Assembly: GCA_019096065.1 (NCBI GenBank)
Contig: JAGUCH010000002.1
Span: 5,220,501 to 5,284,500 of the forward strand
Length of the DNA: 64,000 nt
Origin: Paracyclopina nana
Lineage: Eukaryota > Arthropoda > Copepoda > Cyclopoida > Cyclopettidae
Direction: 5' to 3'
The notes beneath the pieces are model-generated. The model saw only the letters and a program-made list of their open reading frames with translations. It ran no database searches and was not told the DNA's origin. A program made the position numbers and the translations under genes. Positions 11,201 through 26,300 of this stretch are shown piece after piece. The stretch's first letter is position 1, and each line of letters begins with the position of its first letter.

Positions 11201-13701
11201 TGCGGATATTTGGTACTGGGCTTTTTGGTCCATGATCGCACAAAGTGACCATGCGTTCTCGCACAGTGGTTCTCTTGTTGGTGGTAGTATTTGGAGCACA
11301 TTTCCACTTCACCTTGCTCCTCAGAAATACTAACATTTATCCTTGGAGGAGCCACGACTTCAATTTGGGTTTTCTTCTTCGGCGGAGACACTTCAAACTT
11401 CTTTTTAGTGATAAACTTGTTGCCAAGCGTTCTCTTGGCAACATTTCTCGAGGCATTCAAATCCGGGCCAAACTCGAGGGGTGACTTGAATTTAGAACAT
11501 GGGCAATTGTACTGGTTGTGAAACATGCACCAGACTTTGATATTGTCCTCACTGATATCCAACCTTGGCATAATTACGGTGCACTTTTTGATCCTCTCAT
11601 GCTTTAGCCCCTCTTGGGTGAGCCTTCTTGTCATGGACTTGGGAGTGATATTAGACATGGGCAAAATGGCAGAGCTGTCATCCAACAAGAGAACTGCGGC
11701 TGCTTTTTGGGCGCTTGTTGCAGGCAATCCTGTGGCCGAGTCAAAGAAAGCATCAGTGTCTTGATATCTGGAGGGTACTTTCCGTTCTCTTTTTTGTCTG
11801 CCAGCAGTGCTGCCAATCATGAGCAAATCAAGACCAGAGGCCACGACGGTGTTTGAAAACTTGAGCTCTTCTTGTGCCAACCTTCTGAAGGATGATGAAC
11901 GGAGGCCTTCAGTGGCAATGCCGATTTTGTTATCAGGGTTATTGGTTAGCTTCAAAGCGTCCTTGCTGCAATTGCAATCAAACATACATTCCACCTTGCC
12001 GCAATGTGTGGGAGGTATGGAGGCTTTGCCGCCAATACTGTCACAAATGCAACCCATTTTGCAGAACTCTTTATCGCAAAGGGGCAAGGCCTGGTCTGAA
12101 AGAGTCTTTTCTGTCTCATCTGCATCATCAAAATGCAAAAAGTTGACCCCTAGTGTCTTGAGGGCACGTTTCACTTTCTTCAAATTGCGTGCAGTTTTCG
12201 ACTTGGCCTTTATATTTTCTTTCGGAGTTGCCGAGCCTGATTCAGGGGCTTGAGGCGTCACGGTGCCAGTATTGGCTTTGCTTGTTGGCATCAAAGACTC
12301 CTCAGAGATGCAGTAGCAATCTGGAACGTCGCACACGTCTACCCCTGATAAGGTGGTAGTGCCTTTCTTCTGTTCCATCATTTTCTTAAATTCATCCGGG
12401 ACAATAGGCTTGTCGTCAGACATATCAATCGGCATGAGACATTTAGAGCTGTCTTCGGTCCATGAATTGTGCACGGCCTCATTCGACTTCAATCCGTACT
12501 CCTTGACGCTGCCATTTGAATCTTCAGAGTCTTCCTCTTTATGGGTCATGTCGACAATTTCAGAGACCCTTTGTAGCACTTTGGGTGGATCTACCGGTGC
12601 CTCGTCATCATCGACGCCAAATTTCTCCAACAAGTAGTTCGTAATTGACTTGTTTTCTTCAGACAGCACATCTTTAAGTTCGCGATTTTCAAGAGCTTTT
12701 TGCCTTTGGATGCGTTTGATGGTTCGAATGTCAACTTTCTTGGGCAAAAGATCCTTTAAATTAGTTGGAATAGCAGATGCCGCAAACGTCGCGTATTCGC
12801 AATCCATTTCAAACGGTACCATCCGTTCCAAGGGTAAAATCTTCACCAACTTGGGCGCTCTGACCACTTTAATTCCAAAGCCTTCGTTGCTACGCGAACC
12901 TCCGATGGCCACCATCCTGCCATTGTCTTTCACGAAAACTCGAGGCTTGCCAAGTCTCACATTTCGACCCTTGAGTAGCTTCACACTGGAGGACATTACT
13001 GTAGAAGCATCCTCCTTGCAGAGGCTTGACAAAGGAACAAGTCCTTCCCTTCTATTGATGTAGACCATGCAGTCATAGTCAGGGTCTTTGATGTATTTTG
13101 CATGCGACATTGGCTTCAAAATCTTACGTGCGTCAACCTCTTCAAAATCAAAGCCTATAGGCTTAGGCTTCATTTTTATGGGCGAAGGCCGTACGCTAAC
13201 AGCATTGGGCATCTTTTTCATCTCCTGTTGGTAGAATGGCTGGCGAGGGTACATTTTTTCAATTGCTGCCACGCCATATTTCATGATTTCGGCTTGCAGC
13301 AGATCCCGTTTCTCAGCCAAAGTTTTGGCCTTTTTAACCTTATAACCTTGTTTGGAATCCTTATCAGCATTTTTGCGCTTGTAGCCTAAACCGGCAGTTT
13401 TTCCAACCAACTAAAAAAAGAACCCCAATCATGGTGAGAGCTTGGAATGAATTGGAATATTTACCTGAACATCCAATGAATCCATTTCAATACCCGTTGT
13501 TTTGTCGGAGACATATTTCGTTGACTCGGTTTCTGGACAAGTGTAGCTGACTCGCAATTCGTGATCGGGATTTTCAAGGAAACTGTCTAAATTGGAGCTA
13601 GTGCAAACTTCTCCAATTGGTTTGGCAGTATCATTGCATTTGACGGCATCTTGAGCCTCCTGAGAGGACACAGCTTTAGATGCAGACGTAAAGCTTTTCA
13701 T
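8293..13701 (-). CDS. MGA-like transcription factor with MGA domain, HLH region and C-terminal HMG box
   Basis: Large nuclear regulator, probably the arthropod counterpart of MAX-gene-associated protein (MGA). Five exons join in phase: 13701-13465, 13410-10354, 10290-9034, 8977-8766 and 8713-8293; 1727 aa. Around residues 515-590 sits the cysteine-rich MGA block, with CDKEFCKMGCIC followed by HCGKVECMFDCNC. Around 1380-1440, DRRHHSDMRKLYHKLNQIL and a following long helix align with the vertebrate MGA helix-loop-helix and its leucine-rich tail, but the basic positions are altered. Residues about 1567-1635 form a Sox-like HMG box starting RPMNAFMLW and ending FPNYKY; it is split by the last intron (AAAGG|G) and is about two residues shorter than Sox boxes between helices 1 and 2. 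I see no T-box. In vertebrates MGA acts with MAX in the PRC1.6 repressor; transferring that role here is inference. Confidence 0.86.
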
Positions 13702-14906
13702 GGTGAGCTCTCAAATACTGTCTAATAGAAAGAAAGCTGAATTAGGTGAAAGCAGCTGATCGTTCGTATGCTGTTAGTTATCCTAGCTAAAACCAGATTC
13801 TTGTTTGTAATAAAAAGCCGACATTATCTAAATTGGGTATTTTGATCGATGTTAAGGAAAATAAATCAATAAAAGACGATTCGTCGGGAAGGCATTCATG
13901 GTTATTGTGAATTGATATTCTGCTGAATCCTTATGAATAAATATGTCACTGCAAAATGATTTAAAGCATTGTACCTTTTAAAAATCAAAATGAAAGAAGA
14001 TCATTCTTACTTCAAAGTTAAAAAGAGAGCAAAGACGCATGCGAAATACCTGATTAAACCAGTTTCGACCTTCTGAATCTAATCACTTCAGTAGCAGTCG
14101 CAAAAAAACCAATTTCTGCTCATATTACGCACTCCTAAGAAATAAGCTTCTAGAGAGCTGGATTCATCCAAAAGTTGGAAAAAATTGACACAAAGGAAGC
14201 ATGCGTTCATGACAATAACAGCTGTAACCTATTACTTTACTAGTTACGCTGATAAGCTTCCTGTCCCTTTTTGAAATGACTGATGTAACCAATATGCTAT
14301 AATTACCATGTAACGCCCATATGAATGCGTCCAGAGTGTTCTCCAATGCTCTAATGTGAGTTACGACTCGAAAACGGATCACGTTGCTCACGTCTGGATG
14401 AGGTACTTCCGCAGTGTTTACTTAAAATGGCGGCAATCCCTCGGCAGATCGGGCTTTGTATGAAGCTTAAACTAAACACAAATCACGTTGGATCAACCAC
14501 GCGAACCCCATACGAATTGACGAAAAATTTACTCGAAATTCCGGATCTACTATGGCGTTACCGAAAAGAGAATGTTCAATGCTAAGGTTGAGCTTCGTTT
14601 GTATACCGAACAGTAATAATAATGTTTTGAAAAAAGCAACCTCTACATTTTCTGTTTTTCAAGAACTATGAATTATCTATAATTTGATTTAAGTTTTAAA
14701 AATTTCTGCATTGTGACCGTGTTTTCAGGTCTATTTTTGTGCTAGATTGTCTTGTAAAATGCGGAAGGCCTCGGTCTTCTGTTTAAAAAAATCATGTTTC
14801 ATAGAGGGCGCTTATTATTTATTACTCTTGTTTACATTACATCTCACGTGAAGAATTTGCTAGAAGCGGCTTCTAGGTTACAAAAAAGCTAAATATTATT
14901 TGAAAT
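13702..14906. promoter_or_regulatory. Divergent promoter region between the MGA-like gene and mortalin
   Basis: The 1.2-kb gap separates two genes that start facing away from each other, so both promoters must lie here. Just upstream of the mortalin start are a CACGTG E-box (14847-14852 region, within TCTCACGTGAAG) and a perfect 8+1+8 palindrome CTAGAAGCGGCTTCTAG at 14860-14876. The palindrome has GAA and TTC cores like heat-shock elements but with non-canonical spacing. No gene is seen in the stretch. Confidence 0.5.
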
Positions 14907-17489
<2,583 letters not shown>

Positions 17490-17930
17490 TCTCGTTCTTC
17501 TTATTATTGCCAACACCTCTGGATTCATGCATATCAAGAAATCAACTTCTTATTGGGAAGTGTCGCAGGTTCCCTCCTATTTTTATTACTTTAGCTGAGG
17601 GTAGCTAACGCATTTTCCTGTCTCTGAAATTCTAGTTCATACATGTTTTTGAAGCTGTCATCTCAAAATTGTATTTCAAATTCATGTAATAAAAAAATTG
17701 CTGTCTCGTTAATTAATTTTTTGATCATCTAATATTTGTCCCACTCTTGTGCTCAAGTTTGATAGGCTCATGTAAATTGCATATTGTAATTCATTAAATT
17801 AAGTAAAATCAAGCTAAGCTTTAAAAAATATGTTAAGCTACCAAAAATCGCATAAAATTACATAGGATAAGGATGGGTCACCTGAAATATTGCACAATTC
17901 TACAACATAATTTAAGCTTGCCTTTCAAAA
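17490..17930. other. 3' UTR and AT-rich intergenic DNA
   Basis: The mortalin 3' UTR occupies the first about 210 bp and ends after AATAAA at 17688-17693. The remainder is AT-rich and leads into the foldback element. No gene is seen. Confidence 0.5.
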
Positions 17931-17934
17931 TATG

Positions 17935-19117
17935 GGCTACGCGCATGTGTCCAGTTTTACAAAAAATTACAAATTATTAATTTTATATTCTTGGAACATA
18001 TTAGAATGTTCCATAGCCAATAAGGTAACAAGGCTATATTGTTTTTACTGAGGAAAGTAAATTGTCACAGTATATTGTCACATAGAACAATGGCCCATAG
18101 CAAATTGTCCCATAGCAAATTGTCTCATAGCATATTGTCTCATAGCATATTGTCTCATTGCAAATTGTCCCATAGCAAATTGACTCAAAGCACATTGGCT
18201 CATAGCATGCTGTCACATAGCTTATTGTCACATGGCATATTGTCTCATAGCATATTGTCACATGGCAAATTGCCTCATATTATTTTTTGTCACATAGGAT
18301 TTTGTCTCATAGCATATTGTTCCATAGCAAATTGGCTCATAGTAATTTATCTCATAGCAATTTGTCACATAGCATACTGTTACATAGAAAATTGCCTCAT
18401 AGGATTTTGTCTCATAGTGTGACAATTTGTCATGAGACAATTTGCTATGGAACAATCTGCTAGATGACTTAATGCTATGAGACAATATTCTATGAGACAA
18501 TATGCTATGAGACAAAATCCTATGTGACAATAAGCTATGTGACAATATGCTATGGGACATTGCGCTATGAGACAATTTGCTATGAGACAATTTGCTTTGT
18601 GACAATATGCTATGAGACAATTTGTCATGGGACATTGTGCTATGTGACAATATGCTATGTGACATATGGGCCATTGTGCTATGAGACAATTTGCTATGAC
18701 ACAATTTGCTATGAGACAATTTGCTATGTGACAATATGCTATGTGACAATATGCTATGGGCCATTGTGCTATGAGACAATTTGCTATGGGCCATTGTGCT
18801 ATGTGACAATATGCTATGTGACAGATGCCTATGTGACAAATACCTATGGGACAATTTGCTATGAGACCAAATGATATGGGACAAAATGCTATGAGACCAT
18901 TTGCTATGTGACAATATGCTATGTGACAATTTGCCATGAGACATTATGCCATGTGACATTGAGCATAGGCCAATCCAGAAGGGTATATTACTGGGTCCTT
19001 AAAGAATGTTAGTTGATAGGGCTTAGTGCTACTTATAATGGGACATTATGATATGTGACAATTAAGGCACCTGCAAACTTTGGGCTTTTTCGTGGAGCTG
19101 GACACATGCGCGTAGCC
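17935..19117. repeat. Foldback element of 15-bp repeats with 20-bp terminal inverted repeats
   Basis: The terminal sequence GGCTACGCGCATGTGTCCAG at 17935-17954 recurs as its exact reverse complement at 19098-19117. Between them the left half (about 18065-18415) is a tandem array of a 15-bp unit, CATAGCAAATTGTCC and variants. At about 18415 the orientation flips, and the right half (to about 18960) carries the reverse-complement unit, GACAATTTGCTATGA. The whole forms a giant imperfect hairpin. Because the period is a multiple of three, several frames stay open and give spurious SHSILSHSK-like or CYETICYVT-like peptides; these should not be annotated as genes. Confidence 0.85.
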
Positions 19118-20339
19118 AAAATAGGCTAGCCAAAATATGACGTAAACAAGGAAATGGGTAAAGCGTTAAAACGATAAAACAATAAATCACAAAATATTCG
19201 CACCTTTGTGTAATTTTTTGCGTTTTATTCTCACGGTCAATTTCTCGTTTTACTTTGGGGTAAAACATTAACTGCCTTGACACCTAGCCTAGGTAAAACC
19301 GAAAACGACAATTTTTCGAGTCACCTTCGATTTTTTTACATACGTGGTTCCGAAGTTAATATTATATAACGACATAAACTCAACCTGGGTAAAACGAAGG
19401 AGTGCTAACACATTAAAATAACTTTCAGAAAACTTTTCTTAGGGATGTCTCACAATCGGCGTTTGGCGCGCGGGAATCGGGAACGCAGCGAAGTTTAGCG
19501 AATAGCGAGCTGCTGCTGCATGCAGCCTCGCTGCTGACCTTGTGTACATGAGGAGAAATCCCGCGTGAGACATTCCCAAAGGGGATGGTTGGGACTCTGG
19601 GAATATTTTTCATCTTGACTTGATTTGACCTAAAATCAATCAAAACATGAAGACTTTTTAAGAACATTTAGGTTCACATTTTTAGCTTTTCCTCTCCAAC
19701 TGTTTAAGGTAAATTAATTATTTTGGAAAGCTGACAAGTAATGTCAGGCTAAAATTAGTGTTTAAAGTTTTTGTCATATGCTATTCGGTTCATCAAGCTT
19801 TTTGAATGCTCAAAATTAGCTTTATTAAGAGCCTTCTTAAAATAAAAGCAAAATTCTCCGAAAACTTTAGATCAGCTGACGCAAAAGCAACTCTCACTAA
19901 AGTGTCGACGTAATGACATCATGGTATCCGAAAACTGTCATCATTAAAGCATCTCTCGCAAATGTCGACTTAAGTCACATTGACTTGGCAAAGAACCTAA
20001 CCCAAACTACTTACAACACCCAAGAATTATGTATTTTCTGAAAGCGCATGTCCCAAGGGTTCCCTTGGTGATAAAATAAAAATCCTGGCCTTGCGCTTCC
20101 AATAACATTTTTAAAAACGTTTGCAAACCCTTGCAAAAATGTCATTGTTATTGATGTTGCCCGAAATAAACACCTAGACGATGCATGGATGTAAGCAATG
20201 AATGTTAAGTTTCATTTATTTGTAATTAACTCAGGTTATAATAGTATTCTTTATAATTCTGCTGTGATAACATCGCGTCTCATCGATCAAGGTTTAGAAA
20301 AATGCATAAAATCATGTACAACCTTTTGTCTACCTTTTT
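19118..20339. other. Intergenic stretch
   Basis: No gene or recognisable repeat is seen in this 1.2 kb between the foldback element and the l(2)gl stop codon. A short GC-rich patch lies around 19460-19540. Confidence 0.45.
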
Positions 20340-23300
20340 TCACATACTTGATAACTCAGAGGTTGCAGTAGACTCTAAACTAGCTAAGGGAGCCTCATCC
20401 GACTCTAGGCTTGCTAATGGGGCAGGTTCATCTACACACGTCACACGCTCTTCATTGGCTTCATTTTCTTTCACCTCAAGGGTTTTCTCCAGGACTGTCT
20501 CGTCATGTTCATTTTCTTGCATTTCTTCATCGTGCTCATCGTTTGCTTCGACAACTGTTGTGTCATTACTCTGAAAAATACGAGTGGCCCATAAAACTCT
20601 GCCTCTTTTCGAATTAGTTAACAGAGACAGGAAGGAGGTCACAAGCACACGTGTTAGTAAAGAAGCTATTAGTTAAATAAAAGAACTAAAACCTTGTGGT
20701 CAGGGATTAATTGAGGTTCAGGGGTGGTAGTAGTAGTCAGATCGTTATGATCGGACAGGACTGTCGACTCCAAAGATTCACTCACACCATTGACGTCTAA
20801 AAAGTTATTAACTTAAATTAACAGCAGCCAAATCCATGTTCAATAATTGTGGTTTCGTATTTAGCACATGCATCGTTGCCGCAATTTTATATAGACGTAT
20901 ACCTTCGGTAGAAGCCCCATTTGTCATCGGTTTCGTCTCATCAGTCGAACTAGCTTCTGCCTTGGGCTCCTCTGGGATCGAAGCAACCTTCGAAATGGAC
21001 GACTTCGAAGTGGTACTGGTCATAGTTGTCTCCAACAATTGCTGCTGCGACCTGACCGTCAAGGTTTAAACTTGTGCATTTTTAGTACAATCGCAGTTCA
21101 AAGCAACTTACATTGTGTGATCTTTGACCGAGTCCAGTGTGATGTCAGCGCTGATTTCGGACATTGTCGTCTCGTTGTGCGGATCACCATTGGCCACCAC
21201 GGGAGATTTGTTGCCTAGAATGCGGGTAAAAGTGCGTTTAACAAGGGAAAATTATCTTCCTTGGTAAAGCTGTTACCTTGAGCCTGTTGCTCATTTAGCT
21301 GGTTTTGTCTGGCTACTGCCGCAGCCTCGGCATCCTCCGTGCTAGCCTTTTTGGCTGGCTGTGCCAGAGCACTCTTCAGCGTAGCTACCTTGACATCATT
21401 GATTTCGTGCCGCGCACTGGAATCAATTTCCAAGGTGCCCTTAGGCTCCATGCAAAATGCTGCGGCCATCGACACCCTCGACAACTCGGAGGATGAGGAC
21501 AAGTACACTGCCTCGCCCTTTGGAGTGAAAACCAGGGTTGAGATGCCGATGACATCTTCTTTCCTCATGCACTGAGTCTGCAACACTTGCCTCCTCAGCT
21601 CAGGCAAAGAGTGAATTGCCAAATCACCTTGATTTGTCAAGCATGTCAAGCAGTTTTCAGAGTAATTTTTGTCCATCTTCGAGGAGAAGGTGGTGAATCC
21701 AATTTTGCGGATCCTGGCTCCCTCGTGAGCTGTGAGCTTGTACTTTCCACATGGCTTTAATGTTGGCAACAAGAACATCTTGAACTGCTCCTCGGACGCA
21801 ATGAGGACCTTGTGGGGGACCTCTTTGCTCTCATCGGTCAAAGGCAGGCCTTGATGGTCCAATACCTGAATCGTGATGACAGGCGCCCGATGCTTCAATT
21901 GGATCTCCTTGCCAAGCATACCAGTGACTTTGTCTTCCTTCCGCTTCTCACCCTCGTTCTTTGGGATTGTAAGAAGAAAAACCAGGATTTGGCCAGAATT
22001 GGTGCCAGCCCACAATGTGGGTGATGTTGTCGTGGCTAAAATTGAGCTTCAGAAATGGAATCGATGGAAATGATCAAAGCTACTCACGACTGGCAATGAA
22101 GGTCTCCGCAAAGTGCAAGCACCTCACCATGGATCCGAGGCCATCCTCAGATCCTGATCTAGCCTCGATAGCTCGCTCCACTGGCCTTGCTTCGGGCGAC
22201 TCTGACCTTGGCCTGGAAAAGGGTTCAATAGTGTCATCGTCAAAGTTAGAAAACAGCTTGGACACCTCGGTGTTGCAACTATCTATCGAATGTCTATGTG
22301 CCAATAAACGTCGAGGATGATTCGACGTAGTGGATACTTTAGCCTCCTCCACGATCGACTCGTGTACTTTCTCATCATTACAGTCGAGTACAAGATGAAG
22401 ACTCGCTCTTTTCCTGTGCTCTTTAATACGGATCCGTCTAGTCGGAGCCATGAGTAAAACTTCCACGCTTCTTGTCCTCATGTTGAGTCTATAATTTGAG
22501 GTGGCCAGCCTTAATGATACGATGTTATTGGGCACTGGTGTTTCGTCGATGGTAGCTTCAGCCAAGGCTGTGAATTCCCTGTTATCAATGTCAAGGCCTG
22601 TGCTGAATCCGTAGTACTTACGACCCAAGCCCAAATATTTTTTCTTCACCTTCCTATTATCCTCTGATGATGCTCCCGACCACAGAACGACCGGTTTGAT
22701 TCTAATGCCTTGCTTACATGCTTCGCTGACAACCTTGTCAAGGACAAGAGCACGATTGCACATACCAGCATAGTTTTTCTTCCACATTTTCCTCAAATTC
22801 TTTTTCCTCTCTTGGTCCTTGATGAGCTTCTTACAAATGATCATCTGCTTGGACATTTTTCTCCAAGCTTGCCTTTTTTCGTCATGCGTTGAAAGTCTCC
22901 GCGTGGCTTTAGGATATTGTTCTATCAGATCGTTTTTTAGAGGCCTAAAAAATGGCGTTCTTGGAACAGCTGGAGGACCGCCAACAGCCTCTTCATAATC
23001 GTCTATATATGGTATGGAATCAAAGCTGTTGGTCAGCCCGAATCCCGAGTCACTTATGCTTTCAACTTCCTCGCGAGACGGCTCCTTGTGAACTCGATAC
23101 TCGGAGGCTGATTTGGGCACCAAACTGACATTTTCCGATGATTTAGAGGCTGTCGTAGCAATCGAGGCCCTGCGAACGATCCTTGAAAAAACCGACTTTT
23201 TGATGGCATCTTTGGGCTTGCTCAGAGCATCTGCTTGCTCCATTATGCTGCCACGTCTTGAGTACACCGCCTTGGGCTCTTCAGCAGAATTTTTGCGCTT

Positions 23301-26300
23301 CTCATTCAAAGCTTTTAATTTGCTTATGAGCGAGAGTCCCTCAACAACATGATGGTGATGGTCATGGTCTAGACTCTTTTGCGATGTCATGGTGCTAGAC
23401 TTTTGCAAGGTTTGCCAATGGTAGTTGACCTGCTTAGCTACTTCATCTATGGGAGTGGTGTCTATAGAGTTAGCCTTACTTTTCCGACTGATGTGCAACT
23501 TTTTTACCGACTGCCTACTCAATCTACGTTCTAAATAACTTGGCCTTTCTGCCCTGATCCTTGAGGGGCTGTTATGCATTTGAATCATGAACATATTTCT
23601 TTTTAAAGTCGTGAAAAGGCCAATAGATAAATGTCTACTTACAGCTCTCGTTTAATAGGGTCAGTTGTGGCGGCGACGGGCTCCTTCTTCTTGTTCCTTT
23701 GAGATCGGCCTTTCCTTAACCTTCTAAATGACTCTCTCAGGGACTTTTTCAAGGACTTCCTCCTCGACATGGGATTGTCATCAGCATTAGCAATATCTAC
23801 AAAGAAATTGTCATGGCATATTTGGCAACCATTTTGGCGCAATGGCTCACATTACATTAGCCTAATCGGTTTGCATTAAGAAGTTGCTCATCTGATAAAA
23901 AGCAATATTTTGTGCAATTCACTTTGCACGCTATAGTTCAAGAAATGTCCGGATTAAGCCAATGTACCCACCCATCCGTTACGCAAGTCACACTAAATTA
24001 AAAAAATATGTAACTCACCATGGGCATTGAGCGTGCATTTCGCAGTGACGACAGAATTTTGCACACTATCAAAAATGACGAGGCCATGAGCAGTGCCGGC
24101 CGCAACGAGGCCATATTCTTCACTGTAGGCCACAGAGTTGATGCTCGCAGGTGGAGATATTTGTACAATAGCCTGGGGCTGAAATCCCACCGGCATTTTA
24201 AAGGGGCCTGCACGTGCCAATAACGGTTGGTGGCCTTTCCACGCAAATCCTTCCTTTTCCGTGACGAGGTCGGACTTGATCACCGGGACGTCCGCGTCCT
24301 CGCCAGCATCGGAAACCAAGTTGCAAATCACGACTTGGCCGGCCGTACCACCGATTACGAGTTTGCCACTGTTACCACAAAAGTCGACCTTCTTGATAGC
24401 CAACCTCGGGTCGTCACTGTAGGGATCAAAATGGCCGACCTTTTTGAATGGAGGCCACTCCTCCTCCTCTTCTTCATCTTGTTCGTCACGTGGGGCATCG
24501 AGGTCATCGCTCACAAAGTACACCCCGGACTTGACCGTAGCCAATGGAGACAATGCCACTGAACCACAGGCCCAGAACTTGACAGTGCCATCCTCATGCC
24601 CCGTGATCAAAACATTTCTCAGTTGCTGCTCAGCATCTTTTGGCAAAGACCCTCCAGAAATTGGCCAAGGATCGGAAGTCACCCGACTTCCCAAGTCCGA
24701 TTTGATCTTTTCGTAGACTTCTTTTTTTACGTCATTGACAAAAGACAAACAAGTGATAGAGGAGGCGTGAATAGGGTTCAAATAAGGCAGGCCGTAAGTG
24801 GCAGGCCAAGTCTCAGCCTTCAAGTCCACAACAACTAGCTCCTCTTCAGCCAAGATAACCAATGCACTCGGACCATTATCATCCTTGATGATGGTAAAGT
24901 CGACGATCTTGGAAGTCAAGTCAAACACACTGTGCTTCTCCTCGCCTTTCATGACCGTGACAGTAAACTTGTCTCCATAAGAGGCTCTTGGCATGCCACC
25001 GCAAAATACAGTCCATGCTTGGTCCCAATACACCTTTGCGATGGCCTTGCATGGATATGGGCCATATGGAGTGTTGGGGGGCTCCACAGGCTCGTCTGAG
25101 TCGAAAGACCACATGATGTAAGAGCCGTCGTTGTGTGCTGACATGAAACCGTTCTCCTGGGGTGTGATAGAAATAGCCTCCAACTGTTGGTTGGCGTAGA
25201 AGGATTTTTCTGCTTTGGCCTCGGTGCGATTCCATACCACCATTAGGCCACGTGCGTAGCCTATCAATAATTTGCTACCACTCAGGAGCTCGAGAGCCTC
25301 GACAGCCCCCGGGTTGACCTTAAACTCCTCGGTGGAATTTTGGATCACGATGTCCTGATAAATGATGCTGTCCTCGATTTTGAAGTTATTCAAGTTGAGG
25401 CTGTAGATGTTGCCTCCTTCAGTGCCCAACAGCACCTTTTTCGCCTCCATGTCCAAGCACAGGTTGGAGATTTGCTTCAGCCTGCCTTCCATCGAGGTTG
25501 TCAACCGCTCCGTGATTGAGGTGGCATTGATTTCCCAAAGGTGCAAAATATTGTCTTCTGTGAGCGTCACAAGTCGGCCTTGACCCGGGAGGAAAAGCAT
25601 TTTGCTCACAGTATTCTCGGACTCGTGCTGGCCATAAAATTCCACTCCTGGTTTGCCATACCTGAGAATTATAGGAGATTATGTAAATATTGTGACGACT
25701 GTAGGGCTTCCAATATTTCGGAATGACGGCATGCATTGAGATGTAGATTTTTATGGGGATTTTTTTCTTCAAAAGTTCAACTTACACTCGAAGGAGACCC
25801 TGTTTGGTGCCAATGGCCATAATCTTGAGCTCGGGGTCCCATGCCAATGCAGAGGGCTTGTGAGGAAATCCGTGGCGAACAGACTAAAAAAAAATAGCAA
25901 TTTGTCATTTAGTACTGTGCACAAAGTAGTATCATTAAGGGCACACTTGGACAACCAACTTAATCATAGACTGCAAGTCATCTCTGTGGGTTGGCTTTTT
26001 TCACCGAGAAAACACAGCAAATCTCCATAATTGAGCTTAAGACAATTCGGCTCGCTATTTTCCCACGAAAAACCTCCCTGGCTTCATTATTTTGATTGCA
26101 CTCAAAAAGTGGCTTGCTCGCCCGAGGCATGATTAACTACCGATTTCCTGTCAGCAACACCACTGGTATGGCACAAGCCAAATCTCAAAAGCAGTGCAAC
26201 AAAGACATACGGACGAGAAGAAGAGTTCAAATTGCTGAAGCATGACATCAAATGCATGAGTGGTTTCCAAAAAAAGTTCATTCACATCATGTGCGTTTCT

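Noticed and set aside
14860-14876. Heat-shock element upstream of mortalin
   Set aside because: GAA and TTC cores are separated by five bases instead of two and there is no third unit, so the heat-shock factor consensus is not met.
18034-18959. Long repetitive open frames on both strands (SHSILSHSK-like, CYETICYVT-like and NCLIAYCHIA-like peptides)
   Set aside because: They arise because the 15-bp satellite unit is a multiple of three and lacks stops in several frames; the peptides differ by frame and strand and have no start context or domain.
18065-18960. Possible CRISPR array
   Set aside because: The repeats are only 15 bp, contiguous without unique spacers, reverse orientation midway, and the genome is eukaryotic.
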